Virus record (IMG/VR): IMGVR_UViG_3300033571_005373
Location: 1-46,503 of that record
Length of the DNA stretch: 46,503 nt
Reading direction: 5' to 3' (one strand)
Origin: a virus
Shown: piece after piece, positions 39,862 to 46,436 of the stretch
Position numbering within the stretch: the stretch's first letter is position 1
Layout of the letters: each line of letters starts with the position of its first letter
Translations under genes and position numbers: made by a program
Notes under the pieces: model-generated
Database searches by the model: none
What the model saw: only the letters and a program-made list of their open reading frames with translations
Told to the model about the DNA's origin: nothing

Positions 39862-40425
39862 ATGTCAGACGCACCACTAATCGGCACAAGAGAAATGAAA
39901 CACGAAGGGCCGTTGATTCGGCTGCTAATGTGTTTTGTGTGTAACACCCTGGAGGAGTTGCCAGATTACGATGGCCCAGTAGAACAAGATTATCTACTAG
40001 AAATCTCTATTGAGAAGCATGTGTTTCCATCTGGAGAGCCCCACAAAGGTAAGCTGTTTAAGCTGCCAGTAAAGTCATGGGCAACCGCTGACCAGAGAAA
40101 AGCTATTCTAGGCCAGCTGCAAACTGGTGGTAGCCGAGGGCTAGACGAACTAGACCCAGATAAGTCGTTTTACGACACCAAAATGACATTCATGGAAGAC
40201 GCCATGAAATGCTACGCTGCCCATAACCGCCCAAAGATTGAGTGCCCAGATTACGGAAGCCCTCAAAAGAGGTTGTTACCTAATTCTGCAAAAGAACGAG
40301 CTGAGCTTAATCTTCCTAAGCCAGAGCACGCAGATGGGCCCAAGATTTATCTGTGCAATTTCTGCCCAATGCACTCAACTGTAACTACTAATAACCGACT
40401 AAAACAAGGACTATACAAAGCATGA
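39862..40425 (+). CDS. Cysteine-containing hypothetical protein
   Basis: 187 residues, ATG after CAAGGAGCAATAG. CxxC in MCFVCNTLEELPDYDG, further Cys at YAAHNRPKIECPDYGSP and a CNFCPMH near the C-terminus (KIYLCNFCPMHSTVTTNNRL); together they could make a zinc site. The rest is beta-rich with an acidic helix. Unknown function; ATGA coupling to the next gene. Confidence 0.6.
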   Translation: MSDAPLIGTREMKHEGPLIRLLMCFVCNTLEELPDYDGPVEQDYLLEISIEKHVFPSGEPHKGKLFKLPVKSWATADQRKAILGQLQTGGSRGLDELDPDKSFYDTKMTFMEDAMKCYAAHNRPKIECPDYGSPQKRLLPNSAKERAELNLPKPEHADGPKIYLCNFCPMHSTVTTNNRLKQGLYKA

Positions 40426-40700
40426 GTGAAGTAGAAACATATTTTTTAGTAGCAGTAAACAAGGACGCCACCCTAGCAACTTACGCAGAGTTGCCTGAAG
40501 AAGGCCTGACTCGTGAGAGGCCAGCTAACAATTACGACGTTTATCAGGCCGCAAAGCAGGTTGTAGATGAGTTTGAGCAAACAATGTTCGCAAACAAAGT
40601 GGCCCAGATTGTCATGGCAAACCTTAATCCAGCACCTGAGCCTGTGTCCGACAAGGTAAAAGACAAGCTAAAGGAACGTGGCATTCAGCCCGAGAAATAA
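40422..40700 (+). CDS. Small hypothetical protein
   Basis: 92 residues, ATGA overlap. N-terminal strand/helix (ETYFLVAVNKDATLATYAEL) then a helix ANNYDVYQAAKQVVDEFEQT and a charged C-terminal tail (SDKVKDKLKERGIQPEK). No family recognised. Confidence 0.55.
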   Translation: MSEVETYFLVAVNKDATLATYAELPEEGLTRERPANNYDVYQAAKQVVDEFEQTMFANKVAQIVMANLNPAPEPVSDKVKDKLKERGIQPEK

Positions 40701-40724
40701 GCCAACAACTTATAGACTAGTTGT

Positions 40725-41627
40725 ATGACTGAGTTTGGTTCGTTTCCGACATCCTATTTCAGCACACCTGCGCCAGAACTAGACCCCACCCTGTTTGAGG
40801 GTAGACAAATCCGTTCATGGGTCCGCCAAGGAATCCGTCACATTCTTACTGATTTCCTGTACAAGAGATACCGCCACCCAGAGCTGTGGGCACACCCATG
40901 GTTGGCTGGTTCCGCAGTCTCGTACCAATGGCAAGCTGCACGGCAGCCAGGGGACCTCGATTGTTTAATTGGCGTAGATTACATTCAATTTAGAAAAGCA
41001 AATCCAGAATTTAAAGGACTGACAGATAAAGAAATCTCAGAGCAGTTAAACGAAGAGTTCAGAGAAGAGCTGCACCCTCAGACCAGCGACTGGAACGGAT
41101 TTGAGTTGACGTTTTACGTAAACCCTGGGGCAACAGACATTCGTACAATAAAGCCGTATGCGGCGTATGACCTAAAGTATGACGAGTGGACAGTCCACCC
41201 AGACCCGCAGCAGATAGCTGCAGTCAATGAAGATTGGGAACGGGTTATCAGTTCTGATAAGGATTCTACAAAGCAAATATACACTAGGTTTACCCAAGCT
41301 GTTCAAGACCTAAAGCAGTCAGTAAGTGAACCGAACCGCAGAAATGCTGAAGCTAGGTTGGCCGCTGCACATCAGCAGGCAGAAGCATTGTTCCACGAGA
41401 TACACTCCAATAGGCGTGAGGCGTTCTCTACTACAGGGGCAGGATATAACGATTTCAACAACTACCGTTGGCAAGCAGGAAAGCGTGAAGGCGTAATCCA
41501 GTCCCTACGTGAAATACGTGAGTACATGAGCAACATCCAGCAGGAACAGAACAAATCAAAGTACGGGGTAGAATTCCCAGACTCCAGCACCTTAGTTCGA
41601 AGGGCAGCCACGTACAGAGCTAAATGA
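40725..41627 (+). CDS. Nucleotidyltransferase-fold protein
   Basis: 300 residues, ATG 40725. Residues 60-85 (LAGSAVSYQW...GDLDCLIGVDY) match the nucleotidyltransferase pattern hG[GS]x(9-13)D-h-[DE]-h: G62-S63 and D77-L-D79. A third acid is expected near FELTFYVNPG. The rest is alpha-helical, with a charged coiled region toward the C-terminus (ARLAAAHQQAEALFHEIHSN). It may add nucleotides to RNA or protein, or modify a metabolite; no specific member is recognised. It lies next to HAD-like and transglycosylase-like genes. Confidence 0.6.
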   Translation: MTEFGSFPTSYFSTPAPELDPTLFEGRQIRSWVRQGIRHILTDFLYKRYRHPELWAHPWLAGSAVSYQWQAARQPGDLDCLIGVDYIQFRKANPEFKGLTDKEISEQLNEEFREELHPQTSDWNGFELTFYVNPGATDIRTIKPYAAYDLKYDEWTVHPDPQQIAAVNEDWERVISSDKDSTKQIYTRFTQAVQDLKQSVSEPNRRNAEARLAAAHQQAEALFHEIHSNRREAFSTTGAGYNDFNNYRWQAGKREGVIQSLREIREYMSNIQQEQNKSKYGVEFPDSSTLVRRAATYRAK

Positions 41628-41716
41628 ACACGTGTATAAAATGTGGGCATGAGCTCGACATGGGTATTTGTATAAAAGATTCATGTAAGTGTGATTGTTC
41701 AGACGATAGTTACTAG
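41624..41716 (+). CDS. Cysteine-rich zinc miniprotein
   Basis: 30 residues from ATG 41624, ATGA overlap with the upstream gene. It reads MNTCIKCGHELDMGICIKDS then CKCDCSDDSY. Six Cys plus one His support zinc binding. Too short for most gene finders, but the coupled start and cysteine pattern support it. Confidence 0.55.
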   Translation: MNTCIKCGHELDMGICIKDSCKCDCSDDSY

Positions 41717-41725
41717 GATTAAAAT

Positions 41726-42211
41726 ATGGAAATACTTGTAGAACTAGACGGCGTATTACGTAACCAAGCGGACGCCCCCATCCCAACGGGCGTAATTTTG
41801 TACCAAACTCTTACAGCCTATAACCGCATGACCATAGCCTCCTCAATGAGCAAAGAGGACACAGAGCGGTGGTTAAACATCCACAAGATTGTTGATTTCG
41901 ATTTAATGATTGACAATTCGGCCCACCTTGAGGGCGAAAATCTCGTGGAGCGACAGATTAACGTAGCCAGAGCACGTGGTGGAGTTGCGTTGTTTATAAC
42001 TGCCAACCCCGAATCATGGGTTTATGCGTTTAATCAAGGAATCCCTTGTGCCATGTTTGGTGTACCAGCGTACCAAAGAGTGGAGTTTAGGCCAGATGCG
42101 CCTAAAAGAGTCAGGTCCTGGGACAGCATTGTAGACGCCGTAGAGAAGCAGAACGAATTAAAGACAAAAGACGTTCGTCTACTACGTACCGAGGGATTGA
42201 ATTTTGAGTAA
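41726..42211 (+). CDS. HAD-like protein with altered first motif
   Basis: 161 residues. The N-terminus EILVELDGVLRN resembles HAD motif I (DxDGT/V), but the first, nucleophilic Asp is Glu (E-L-D). Motif II-like segment RMTIASSMSK and a later GGVALFITANPESW could be Rossmann strands with the Ser/Thr; the final part PAYQRVEFRPDAPKRVRSWD resembles HAD phosphatase family ends. With E instead of D, classic phosphatase activity is doubtful. Nucleotidyl or sugar phosphate binding may remain. Confidence 0.6.
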   Translation: MEILVELDGVLRNQADAPIPTGVILYQTLTAYNRMTIASSMSKEDTERWLNIHKIVDFDLMIDNSAHLEGENLVERQINVARARGGVALFITANPESWVYAFNQGIPCAMFGVPAYQRVEFRPDAPKRVRSWDSIVDAVEKQNELKTKDVRLLRTEGLNFE

Positions 42212-42347
42212 GCTGCGCTGCCTCCTGGGCCTGCACGCAAAAGAAGTTACGGGCCAATGTCCCGTAACTAGATTTAAAGTATGGGAATGCCAAACCTGCG
42301 GTAAAACCAATAAAAGAAAGCACTCCGCTGGTAGCAGGTTTAACTAA
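42204..42347 (+). CDS. Small cysteine-containing protein
   Basis: 47 residues from TTG 42204, overlapping the HAD-like stop by 8 bases. The protein begins SKLRCLLGLHAKEVTGQCPV and has CxxC in WECQTCGKTNKR. The 'CLlGlH...C..CG' pattern recurs in small phage and bacterial proteins and suggests zinc binding. TAATG with the next gene. Confidence 0.6.
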   Translation: MSKLRCLLGLHAKEVTGQCPVTRFKVWECQTCGKTNKRKHSAGSRFN

Positions 42348-43852
42348 TGATTATTTTTGGTGGGGTAGAGATACCCTCGAATAGAACCCTTTTAGAGCGC
42401 AGCGGCGTAAGTAACGTGATGCTCAATTACTGGGGGTTACGTAAAAGAGGATTGCCTAAGACAAAGGCATATTTAATTGGAGAGCATTTCCTACCAGATA
42501 TGAAAGTATGGGTAGATTCAGGGGCAACTCAGGCGGACAAAGCAAACCTGTCGTCAAGAGAGTTGGAAGAATACGCCGCAGATTACGAAGAGTTTGTAGC
42601 CCTGAATTATGAGCGAATTGAGGGGTGGGTAGAGTTTGATTCCCAAGTCATGGGATTGCCGTGGATTCAGCAGCAGCGTGCAGCGTTTGAGAACGACCCC
42701 AAGATGTGGGTGGTTTGGCACGAGGCCTACAATACACTCCTACTACAGCAGTGGGCAGGGTCCTACGATAACATCGCGATACCAGGGGACGCGGTAGAAA
42801 ACATGACCTCGTTGGCGGGTATTGTACGTTCGTTGAAAACAAAGCACAATGTACAGGTTCACGCCTTAGCCACTGCAAAGCCAGATAACCTACGGCAGGT
42901 GCCGTTTGATACAGCCAGTACACTATCGTGGTTGTCCCCCATGCGTAGGGGGGAAACAATCGTTTGGGATAATACCAAGCTGGTTCGATACCCGAAGAAA
43001 ATGAAAGCTCAAGCGAGGCCAAGATATAAGGCCATAGTTGAAAAGGCTGGGTTAGATTTCCAGAAGTTTATAGACGACGACACCCTAGAAGCGACTAAAG
43101 TGGCCGTATGGTCCTATTTACAGTTAGAGAAAACAATGGATAAAGACAAGCCAGACCTGAGAGTACTTAAAGGTGGCAAGAAAGACGAACTGTTAGCTGA
43201 TAACAGTGATGACACCCTATACACAGGTTTGATGGATTTGATGGGGGGTGCTTCTAATAACAGTGGTCAAGAAGTGCGGAAACTTGAGGGGTCAGAAGTG
43301 GTACAAAGAGACCCTTCTGAAATGACATCACTCCCAGTATTTGGGTACCAGATGAAGACAGTCGTCGAGACTGATGATGAGGGTAGGGACATACTAAAAG
43401 AGGTTCCTGTTGTACACAATCAATACTCTAGTTTACGTCAGTGTAACACTTGCTTTGTAGCAACTAACTGCCCTGCTTTTAAGGAAAACAATACGTGTGC
43501 TTTTAATCTACCAGTAGAGGTAAAGACTAAGGACCAGCTTAAGGGATTGCTTACCGCAATCATTGAAATGCAGGGCCAAAGAGTAGCGTTTATGCGGTTT
43601 GCGGAAGAAACTAACGGTGGCTATGCGGACCCAAATGTGAGCCAAGAAATAGATAGATTGTTTAAGTTAGTGTCCTCTATGAAAGAACTAGAGTCTAATA
43701 AAGAGTTTGTAAGGATTACGGCAGAACGCCAGACCTCTGGTGGAGTGTTGTCTGCTATTTTTGGAGATAGAGCGCAGGCCCTAAAAGAAATGCCTCAGCC
43801 GTTAAACGAACAACAGACAACTATGATTATCAAGGACTCTTTAGAGGATTAG
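42347..43852 (+). CDS. TGT/DpdA-like transglycosylase with C-terminal Cys cluster
   Basis: 501 residues, TAATG start. Residues about 50-210 match the tRNA-guanine transglycosylase barrel: MKVWVDSGATQAD (D57, the DSG of TGT), EGWVEFDSQVMG (D98, like TGT 'mafDe'), VHALATAKPDNLRQ (H172), and VPFDTASTLSWLSPMRRG (D188, equivalent of the nucleophile region). This version resembles phage DpdA, which inserts 7-deazaguanine bases in DNA. Residues 366-384 hold four Cys (C366, C369, C375, C384) in a pattern unlike the TGT zinc site. Helical C-terminal domain of unknown role. No queuosine pathway genes are visible nearby. Confidence 0.65.
   Translation: MIIFGGVEIPSNRTLLERSGVSNVMLNYWGLRKRGLPKTKAYLIGEHFLPDMKVWVDSGATQADKANLSSRELEEYAADYEEFVALNYERIEGWVEFDSQVMGLPWIQQQRAAFENDPKMWVVWHEAYNTLLLQQWAGSYDNIAIPGDAVENMTSLAGIVRSLKTKHNVQVHALATAKPDNLRQVPFDTASTLSWLSPMRRGETIVWDNTKLVRYPKKMKAQARPRYKAIVEKAGLDFQKFIDDDTLEATKVAVWSYLQLEKTMDKDKPDLRVLKGGKKDELLADNSDDTLYTGLMDLMGGASNNSGQEVRKLEGSEVVQRDPSEMTSLPVFGYQMKTVVETDDEGRDILKEVPVVHNQYSSLRQCNTCFVATNCPAFKENNTCAFNLPVEVKTKDQLKGLLTAIIEMQGQRVAFMRFAEETNGGYADPNVSQEIDRLFKLVSSMKELESNKEFVRITAERQTSGGVLSAIFGDRAQALKEMPQPLNEQQTTMIIKDSLED
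43192..43211 (+). repeat. 20-base direct repeat, copy 1
   Basis: GTTAGCTGATAACAGTGATG within the transglycosylase gene; copy 2 at 43852-43871 differs by one base. The two are 660 bases apart. Could be a remnant of a local duplication or a binding site. Confidence 0.6.
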
Positions 43853-43871
43853 TTATCTGATAACAGTGATG
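43852..43871 (+). repeat. 20-base direct repeat, copy 2, with perfect palindrome
   Basis: GTTATCTGATAACAGTGATG begins at the last base of the transglycosylase stop codon. Its first 13 bases, GTTATC-T-GATAAC, are a perfect inverted repeat, suggesting an operator-like site or the base of a hairpin between convergent genes. Confidence 0.55.
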
Positions 43872-43901
43872 GCTTGTACTTGGAACAAGGTTCGCTAGAA
43901 A

Positions 43902-43931
43902 CCCTGCCCGATTTGTTTGTGTTGGGCAGGG
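43902..43931. terminator. Hairpin between convergent operons
   Basis: CCCTGCCC (43902-43909) and GGGCAGGG (43924-43931) form a perfect 8-bp stem with loop GATTTGTTTGTGTT, lying 50 bases after the transglycosylase gene and just after the leftward WhiB gene. On the minus strand the stem is followed by TTTCT, a weak T-run, so it likely ends the leftward transcript and possibly both. Confidence 0.7.
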
Positions 43932-43940
43932 GTCTCTCAG

Positions 43941-44222
43941 CTACTTCTTCTTCTTCTTCTTAGGTTGCAGGGCTAACTTGATAATCATTGTCTTGTTGTT
44001 GGATGTACGGCGAACTCTGTCTCTAAGTATCCTGAGTTCCTCGGGGTTCTTACCTCCCCAGATACCATACTCTTCCTTATGGAACACAGCCCATGTTAGA
44101 CACTGCTCTACTATTGGGCATGAGTTACATAGTGTCTTAGCCCTTATCTCGTTCTCTCGGTTCAATTCGTAAAAGGTGTCAATGGGTTCCCCCACACACT
44201 TTGCATCAGTGGTATCAAACAT
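43941..44222 (-). CDS. WhiB-like Fe-S transcription regulator (canonical)
   Basis: 93 residues from the ATG at 44222, which has GAGGAG just upstream; the in-frame ATG at 44234 lacks a good ribosome site. Four Cys: C9, C32, C35 and C41 in the canonical C...CxxC-x5-C arrangement, and GIWGG at 53-57. The C-terminus ends in six Lys (KPKKKKKK), encoded by repeated CTT on the plus strand. WhiB proteins bind a [4Fe-4S] cluster and a sigma factor; a phage copy would modulate host transcription. Last gene of the leftward operon. Confidence 0.9.
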   Translation of the reverse strand: MFDTTDAKCVGEPIDTFYELNRENEIRAKTLCNSCPIVEQCLTWAVFHKEEYGIWGGKNPEELRILRDRVRRTSNNKTMIIKLALQPKKKKKK

Positions 44223-44721
44223 CTTTCTCCTCATCTGTTGGCCATACGTAATCGTATGCTGTTGGTTCTATCCCTGTATCTTCTGGCCAGTTGAATTGAC
44301 TATACCATGCATAGTCCTTGGCCAGTAAAGCTTGGCGGTGGCTGGAGGCTACCTCTTCGTACTTAGCTTTGTCTACCATCCAGTCAGGCTTACCTTCTGC
44401 GTACACTAGGGCATTCTCGTAAGCTACTTTCATAGTCTGTGTAGCCTTCTCTGCGATGGTGGTATTGTATCCCCGAGCTACCCACTCATCTGTCATAGCT
44501 ATGACGTAGGAGTATAGCTCGTTCTCGTGGTCACGCCACATCTTTACTGCTGGATGATTACGCCAACCACGTGCTCTACGGAACTCTCCCTGAGGGTCAA
44601 GCTCTAATAGATTCATTAGTATCTGCCAGCCTTCTAGGGCTTGCTTGTTGAGCCTCTTGTTGTCAAGAGTCTTAGCTATCTCTTTGTAATCGTTTGTTGC
44701 TATTGGTAGAAACGTCTGCAT
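44215..44721 (-). CDS. Pyrimidine-dimer DNA glycosylase-like protein
   Basis: 168 residues from the ATG at 44721, preceded by AGAGAGGAATAAC; an upstream in-frame extension (28 residues) overlaps another gene and has no support. The N-terminal MQTFLPIATNDYKEIAKTLD and NKRLNKQALEGWQIL, then ARGWRNHPAVKMWRDHENEL, are the hallmark of the pyrimidine-dimer excision family (DNA glycosylase/AP lyase, PF03013-type). The C-terminal part contains HRQALLAKDYAWYSQFNWPE ('H...Ll.k...~Y~~fgw'). It would repair UV damage in phage DNA; useful for a sunlit habitat. Confidence 0.85.
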   Translation of the reverse strand: MQTFLPIATNDYKEIAKTLDNKRLNKQALEGWQILMNLLELDPQGEFRRARGWRNHPAVKMWRDHENELYSYVIAMTDEWVARGYNTTIAEKATQTMKVAYENALVYAEGKPDWMVDKAKYEEVASSHRQALLAKDYAWYSQFNWPEDTGIEPTAYDYVWPTDEEKDV

Positions 44722-44722
44722 G

Positions 44723-44881
44723 TTATTCCTCTCTGCTTTGTTTCCAGTCCTCGTACATCTCGTCACACATACATGGGAAGTACCCACAGATACAAATGGG
44801 CTCATGCTCTGTACAATCTATCGAGCATTCATCACACTGGTCACAAGTGATGGTCATTTCCATACGGTCGTTCCAGCCCAT
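44723..44881 (-). CDS. Cysteine-rich small protein
   Basis: 52 residues from the minus-strand ATG at 44881 (TAATG with its upstream neighbour). It contains CDQCDECSIDC and then CICGYFPCMC: eight Cys in two clusters, pointing to zinc or Fe-S binding. Ends one base before the glycosylase start. No family recognised. Confidence 0.6.
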   Translation of the reverse strand: MGWNDRMEMTITCDQCDECSIDCTEHEPICICGYFPCMCDEMYEDWKQSREE

Positions 44882-45018
44882 TACTCTACCTCATAGCTCT
44901 CAGCTATGGCGGCTACGGTGTCATTTAGCTCATTGATTAGCAGGCTAATCTCTTGCCCGTTTAGATGGCTAACCATCTCTTCTGTGATTCTTGACTCCCA
45001 AAGGATGTTGCCCTTCAT
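44881..45018 (-). CDS. Small acidic helical protein
   Basis: 45 residues from minus-strand ATG 45018. It reads MKGNILWESRITEEMVSHLN, then GQEISLLINELNDTVAAIAE. Acidic and helical, with probable coiled-coil. Overlaps both neighbours (ATGA upstream, TAATG downstream). Function unknown. Confidence 0.6.
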   Translation of the reverse strand: MKGNILWESRITEEMVSHLNGQEISLLINELNDTVAAIAESYEVE

Positions 45019-45200
45019 TTTGTATCCTCCTGTAGTTCATTCTCATCCCACTCGACTGTGCCGTCCTTGTAGTTAGGCTCGGTGTCCTCGGTGAAGTCTC
45101 CCTTGATTACGATTGCCTTAGCTTCTTCTAGGCTGTCGGCCTCAATTTCGTACCACCCTCTGTTTACTTCTACAAAAGGCAATAAGTAAGTCTTGGTCAT
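45015..45200 (-). CDS. Small acidic protein with YxVEA-type domain
   Basis: 61 residues, start at 45200. TKTYLLPFVEVNRGWYEIEA followed by DSLEEAKAIVIKGDFTEDTE. The 'vev.~gwyeieAdsleEAk.i~~~g' pattern occurs in many small plasmid and phage proteins, usually two strands, helix, two strands. Strongly acidic. Function unknown. Confidence 0.65.
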   Translation of the reverse strand: MTKTYLLPFVEVNRGWYEIEADSLEEAKAIVIKGDFTEDTEPNYKDGTVEWDENELQEDTK

Positions 45201-45364
45201 TCTGTCTCCTCTCCTATTTCTGATAGATAATCATTACCGTAGATTCTATAGGCTACGGGGTCACAATCAAACAATACTTTTGAAGGCCAAAAGGTCAGCC
45301 CTACTATAGATACTGCTGGATAGGTATCATCTAAGAACTCATCGAACTGGTCTATGCGTTCCAT
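45197..45364 (-). CDS. Small acidic protein
   Basis: 55 residues from minus-strand ATG 45364 (TAATG). MERIDQFDEFLDDTYPAVSI, then VGLTFWPSKVLFDCDPVAYR. Ends with an ATGA overlap. Alternating strand/helix; Cys at 34. Resembles other 'DUF'-like small phage host-takeover proteins, but no function can be named. Confidence 0.6.
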   Translation of the reverse strand: MERIDQFDEFLDDTYPAVSIVGLTFWPSKVLFDCDPVAYRIYGNDYLSEIGEETE

Positions 45365-45537
45365 TATGCTTCCTCCTCAATCTGTACTACCTCAACCCAT
45401 AGTTGATACTTGTTGTCTCTACTTGCTACCTCTAACAGTCTGTCGGTAAGCTCACCTAGGAAAGCACTGTCAGCCTCATCTTCATTGGCACAGTCAGCTA
45501 CTGCTGTTAGGTTTATTACTGCTTCATACTTTGGCAT
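45364..45537 (-). CDS. Small acidic protein
   Basis: 57 residues from minus-strand ATG 45537; a longer in-frame extension to 45582 is rejected because TAATG coupling supports 45537. MPKYEAVINLTAVADCANED, then EADSAFLGELTDRLLEVASR. Shares its strand-helix-strand pattern with the 45015 and 45537 genes. Acidic. Function unknown. Confidence 0.6.
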   Translation of the reverse strand: MPKYEAVINLTAVADCANEDEADSAFLGELTDRLLEVASRDNKYQLWVEVVQIEEEA

Positions 45538-45707
45538 TACTCTTCCTCCTCTATCTCGAATACATCTACTTGGCCATCCCAAGCATAGTCTGGTTCTCCA
45601 TCAGCACTGACGAACTCCCATGCTTCGTCTTCTGTATCAAAGATGGGAGCCCAAGCTACTTTCTCCCACCCAGAACCTGTGTTGCTCATTACTTCGTACC
45701 GTGGCAT
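45537..45707 (-). CDS. Small acidic protein
   Basis: 56 residues from minus-strand ATG 45707. MPRYEVMSNTGSGWEKVAWA, then PIFDTEDEAWEFVSADGEPD and a strongly acidic end (FEIEEEEE-like). 'MPrYEV' start resembles the neighbouring 'MPkYEA' protein. TAATG on both sides. Function unknown. Confidence 0.6.
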   Translation of the reverse strand: MPRYEVMSNTGSGWEKVAWAPIFDTEDEAWEFVSADGEPDYAWDGQVDVFEIEEEE

Positions 45708-45919
45708 TACATGTCCTCTCTGTCTCCGTTGATGTTTCCTCTGTCGTGTACCTTCTCGCAGTGCTCACACTCTACGGTCCAGTTTCCCCAGTCATCATAG
45801 TAAGCAAAGGCATTGAAGGTATCTTCATAGCACTCTACGCAGCTGAAGCTTCCATACTCAAACTCTCCGCTGTCAATACCAGACCCTTTCATCCCTCCTG
45901 GGGGGTAGTAATCATTCAC
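45707..45919 (-). CDS. Zinc-ribbon-like small protein
   Basis: 70 residues from the GTG at 45919 (GAGG just upstream). FSCVECYEDTFNAFAYYDDW followed by GNWTVECEHCEKVHDRG contains two CxxC pairs, a zinc ribbon. The N-terminus is Gly/Pro/Tyr-rich. TAATG with the downstream gene; 8-base overlap with the upstream one. Likely nucleic-acid or protein binding. Confidence 0.65.
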   Translation of the reverse strand: MNDYYPPGGMKGSGIDSGEFEYGSFSCVECYEDTFNAFAYYDDWGNWTVECEHCEKVHDRGNINGDREDM

Positions 45920-46079
45920 GATTCCTCATAACATGAGTTACTTTTGCCATTACAACTCCGATAATGATTAGCCACACTGACAATCTCCACTGCTCATTGT
46001 CAATGGCAAATCCAAACAGCCCTATGAATACTAGGGCAGCAGCTAAGCCGTAGTAGAGACTTCTAAAGTAAGTGTTCAT
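45912..46079 (-). CDS. Small protein with two membrane segments
   Basis: 55 residues from minus-strand ATG 46079. Segment 1 LYYGLAAALVFIGLFGFAID and segment 2 LSVWLIIIGVVMAKVTHVM, separated by a short charged loop NEQWR. Small membrane proteins like this often act as holins or antiholins or superinfection-exclusion proteins; nothing else distinguishes them here. Confidence 0.6.
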   Translation of the reverse strand: MNTYFRSLYYGLAAALVFIGLFGFAIDNEQWRLSVWLIIIGVVMAKVTHVMRNRE

Positions 46080-46248
46080 TTTGACCTTTCTCTAGGCCTA
46101 ACCCAATTGCTATTTTAGTGTAGACGCTGTCGAGCGTTTCCCTAGCAAGACCACCAATCATGTTGTCATCTAGAATCTCTCCAACAAAGCCAATCATTGT
46201 CTCAGCTTCTACAGGAGATAACTCTATTGCTATGTTGTCATCCATCAT
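46063..46248 (-). CDS. Small acidic protein
   Basis: 61 residues from minus-strand ATG 46248 (GAGAGGAAG upstream; ATG 46245 also possible). DDNIAIELSPVEAETMIGFV and GEILDDNMIGGLARETLDSV, a mixed helix with a conserved-looking 'lsp.Ea..~ig~v' start. Overlaps the upstream gene by 4 bases and the downstream by 17. Function unknown. Confidence 0.6.
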   Translation of the reverse strand: MMDDNIAIELSPVEAETMIGFVGEILDDNMIGGLARETLDSVYTKIAIGLGLEKGQNEHLL

Positions 46249-46436
46249 TCTTCCTCTCGCTGTTGGTTTACAATCATCAAAGCTTTGTGTAATCCCCAAA
46301 GCTCTGTACGACCGTATTGTTTTAGTGCCTCTATTTCACGGTTCAACTCGCTGGTGATTCTCTTTCGTTCTTCCATAATGCCTGAGTTGAAGGCTCGGAT
46401 AGAGCTGGTAGCGATAATGTCTTGTAGGTCACTCAT
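46245..46436 (-). CDS. Small charged helical protein
   Basis: 63 residues from minus-strand ATG 46436 (AAGGAGAAC upstream). SDLQDIIATSSIRAFNSGIM followed by EERKRITSELNREIEALKQY. A basic/acidic helical hairpin, similar to small phage coiled-coil proteins. Overlaps both neighbours. Function unknown. Confidence 0.6.
   Translation of the reverse strand: MSDLQDIIATSSIRAFNSGIMEERKRITSELNREIEALKQYGRTELWGLHKALMIVNQQREEE

Noticed and set aside
42648-43022. Leftward ORF opposite the transglycosylase gene
   Set aside because: Antisense to the conserved DSG/FDTAS barrel region; no ribosome site.
45531-45931. Rightward ORFs opposite the leftward small-gene operon
   Set aside because: The leftward genes show continuous TAATG/ATGA coupling and ribosome sites; the rightward frames are Ser/Leu-rich shadows.
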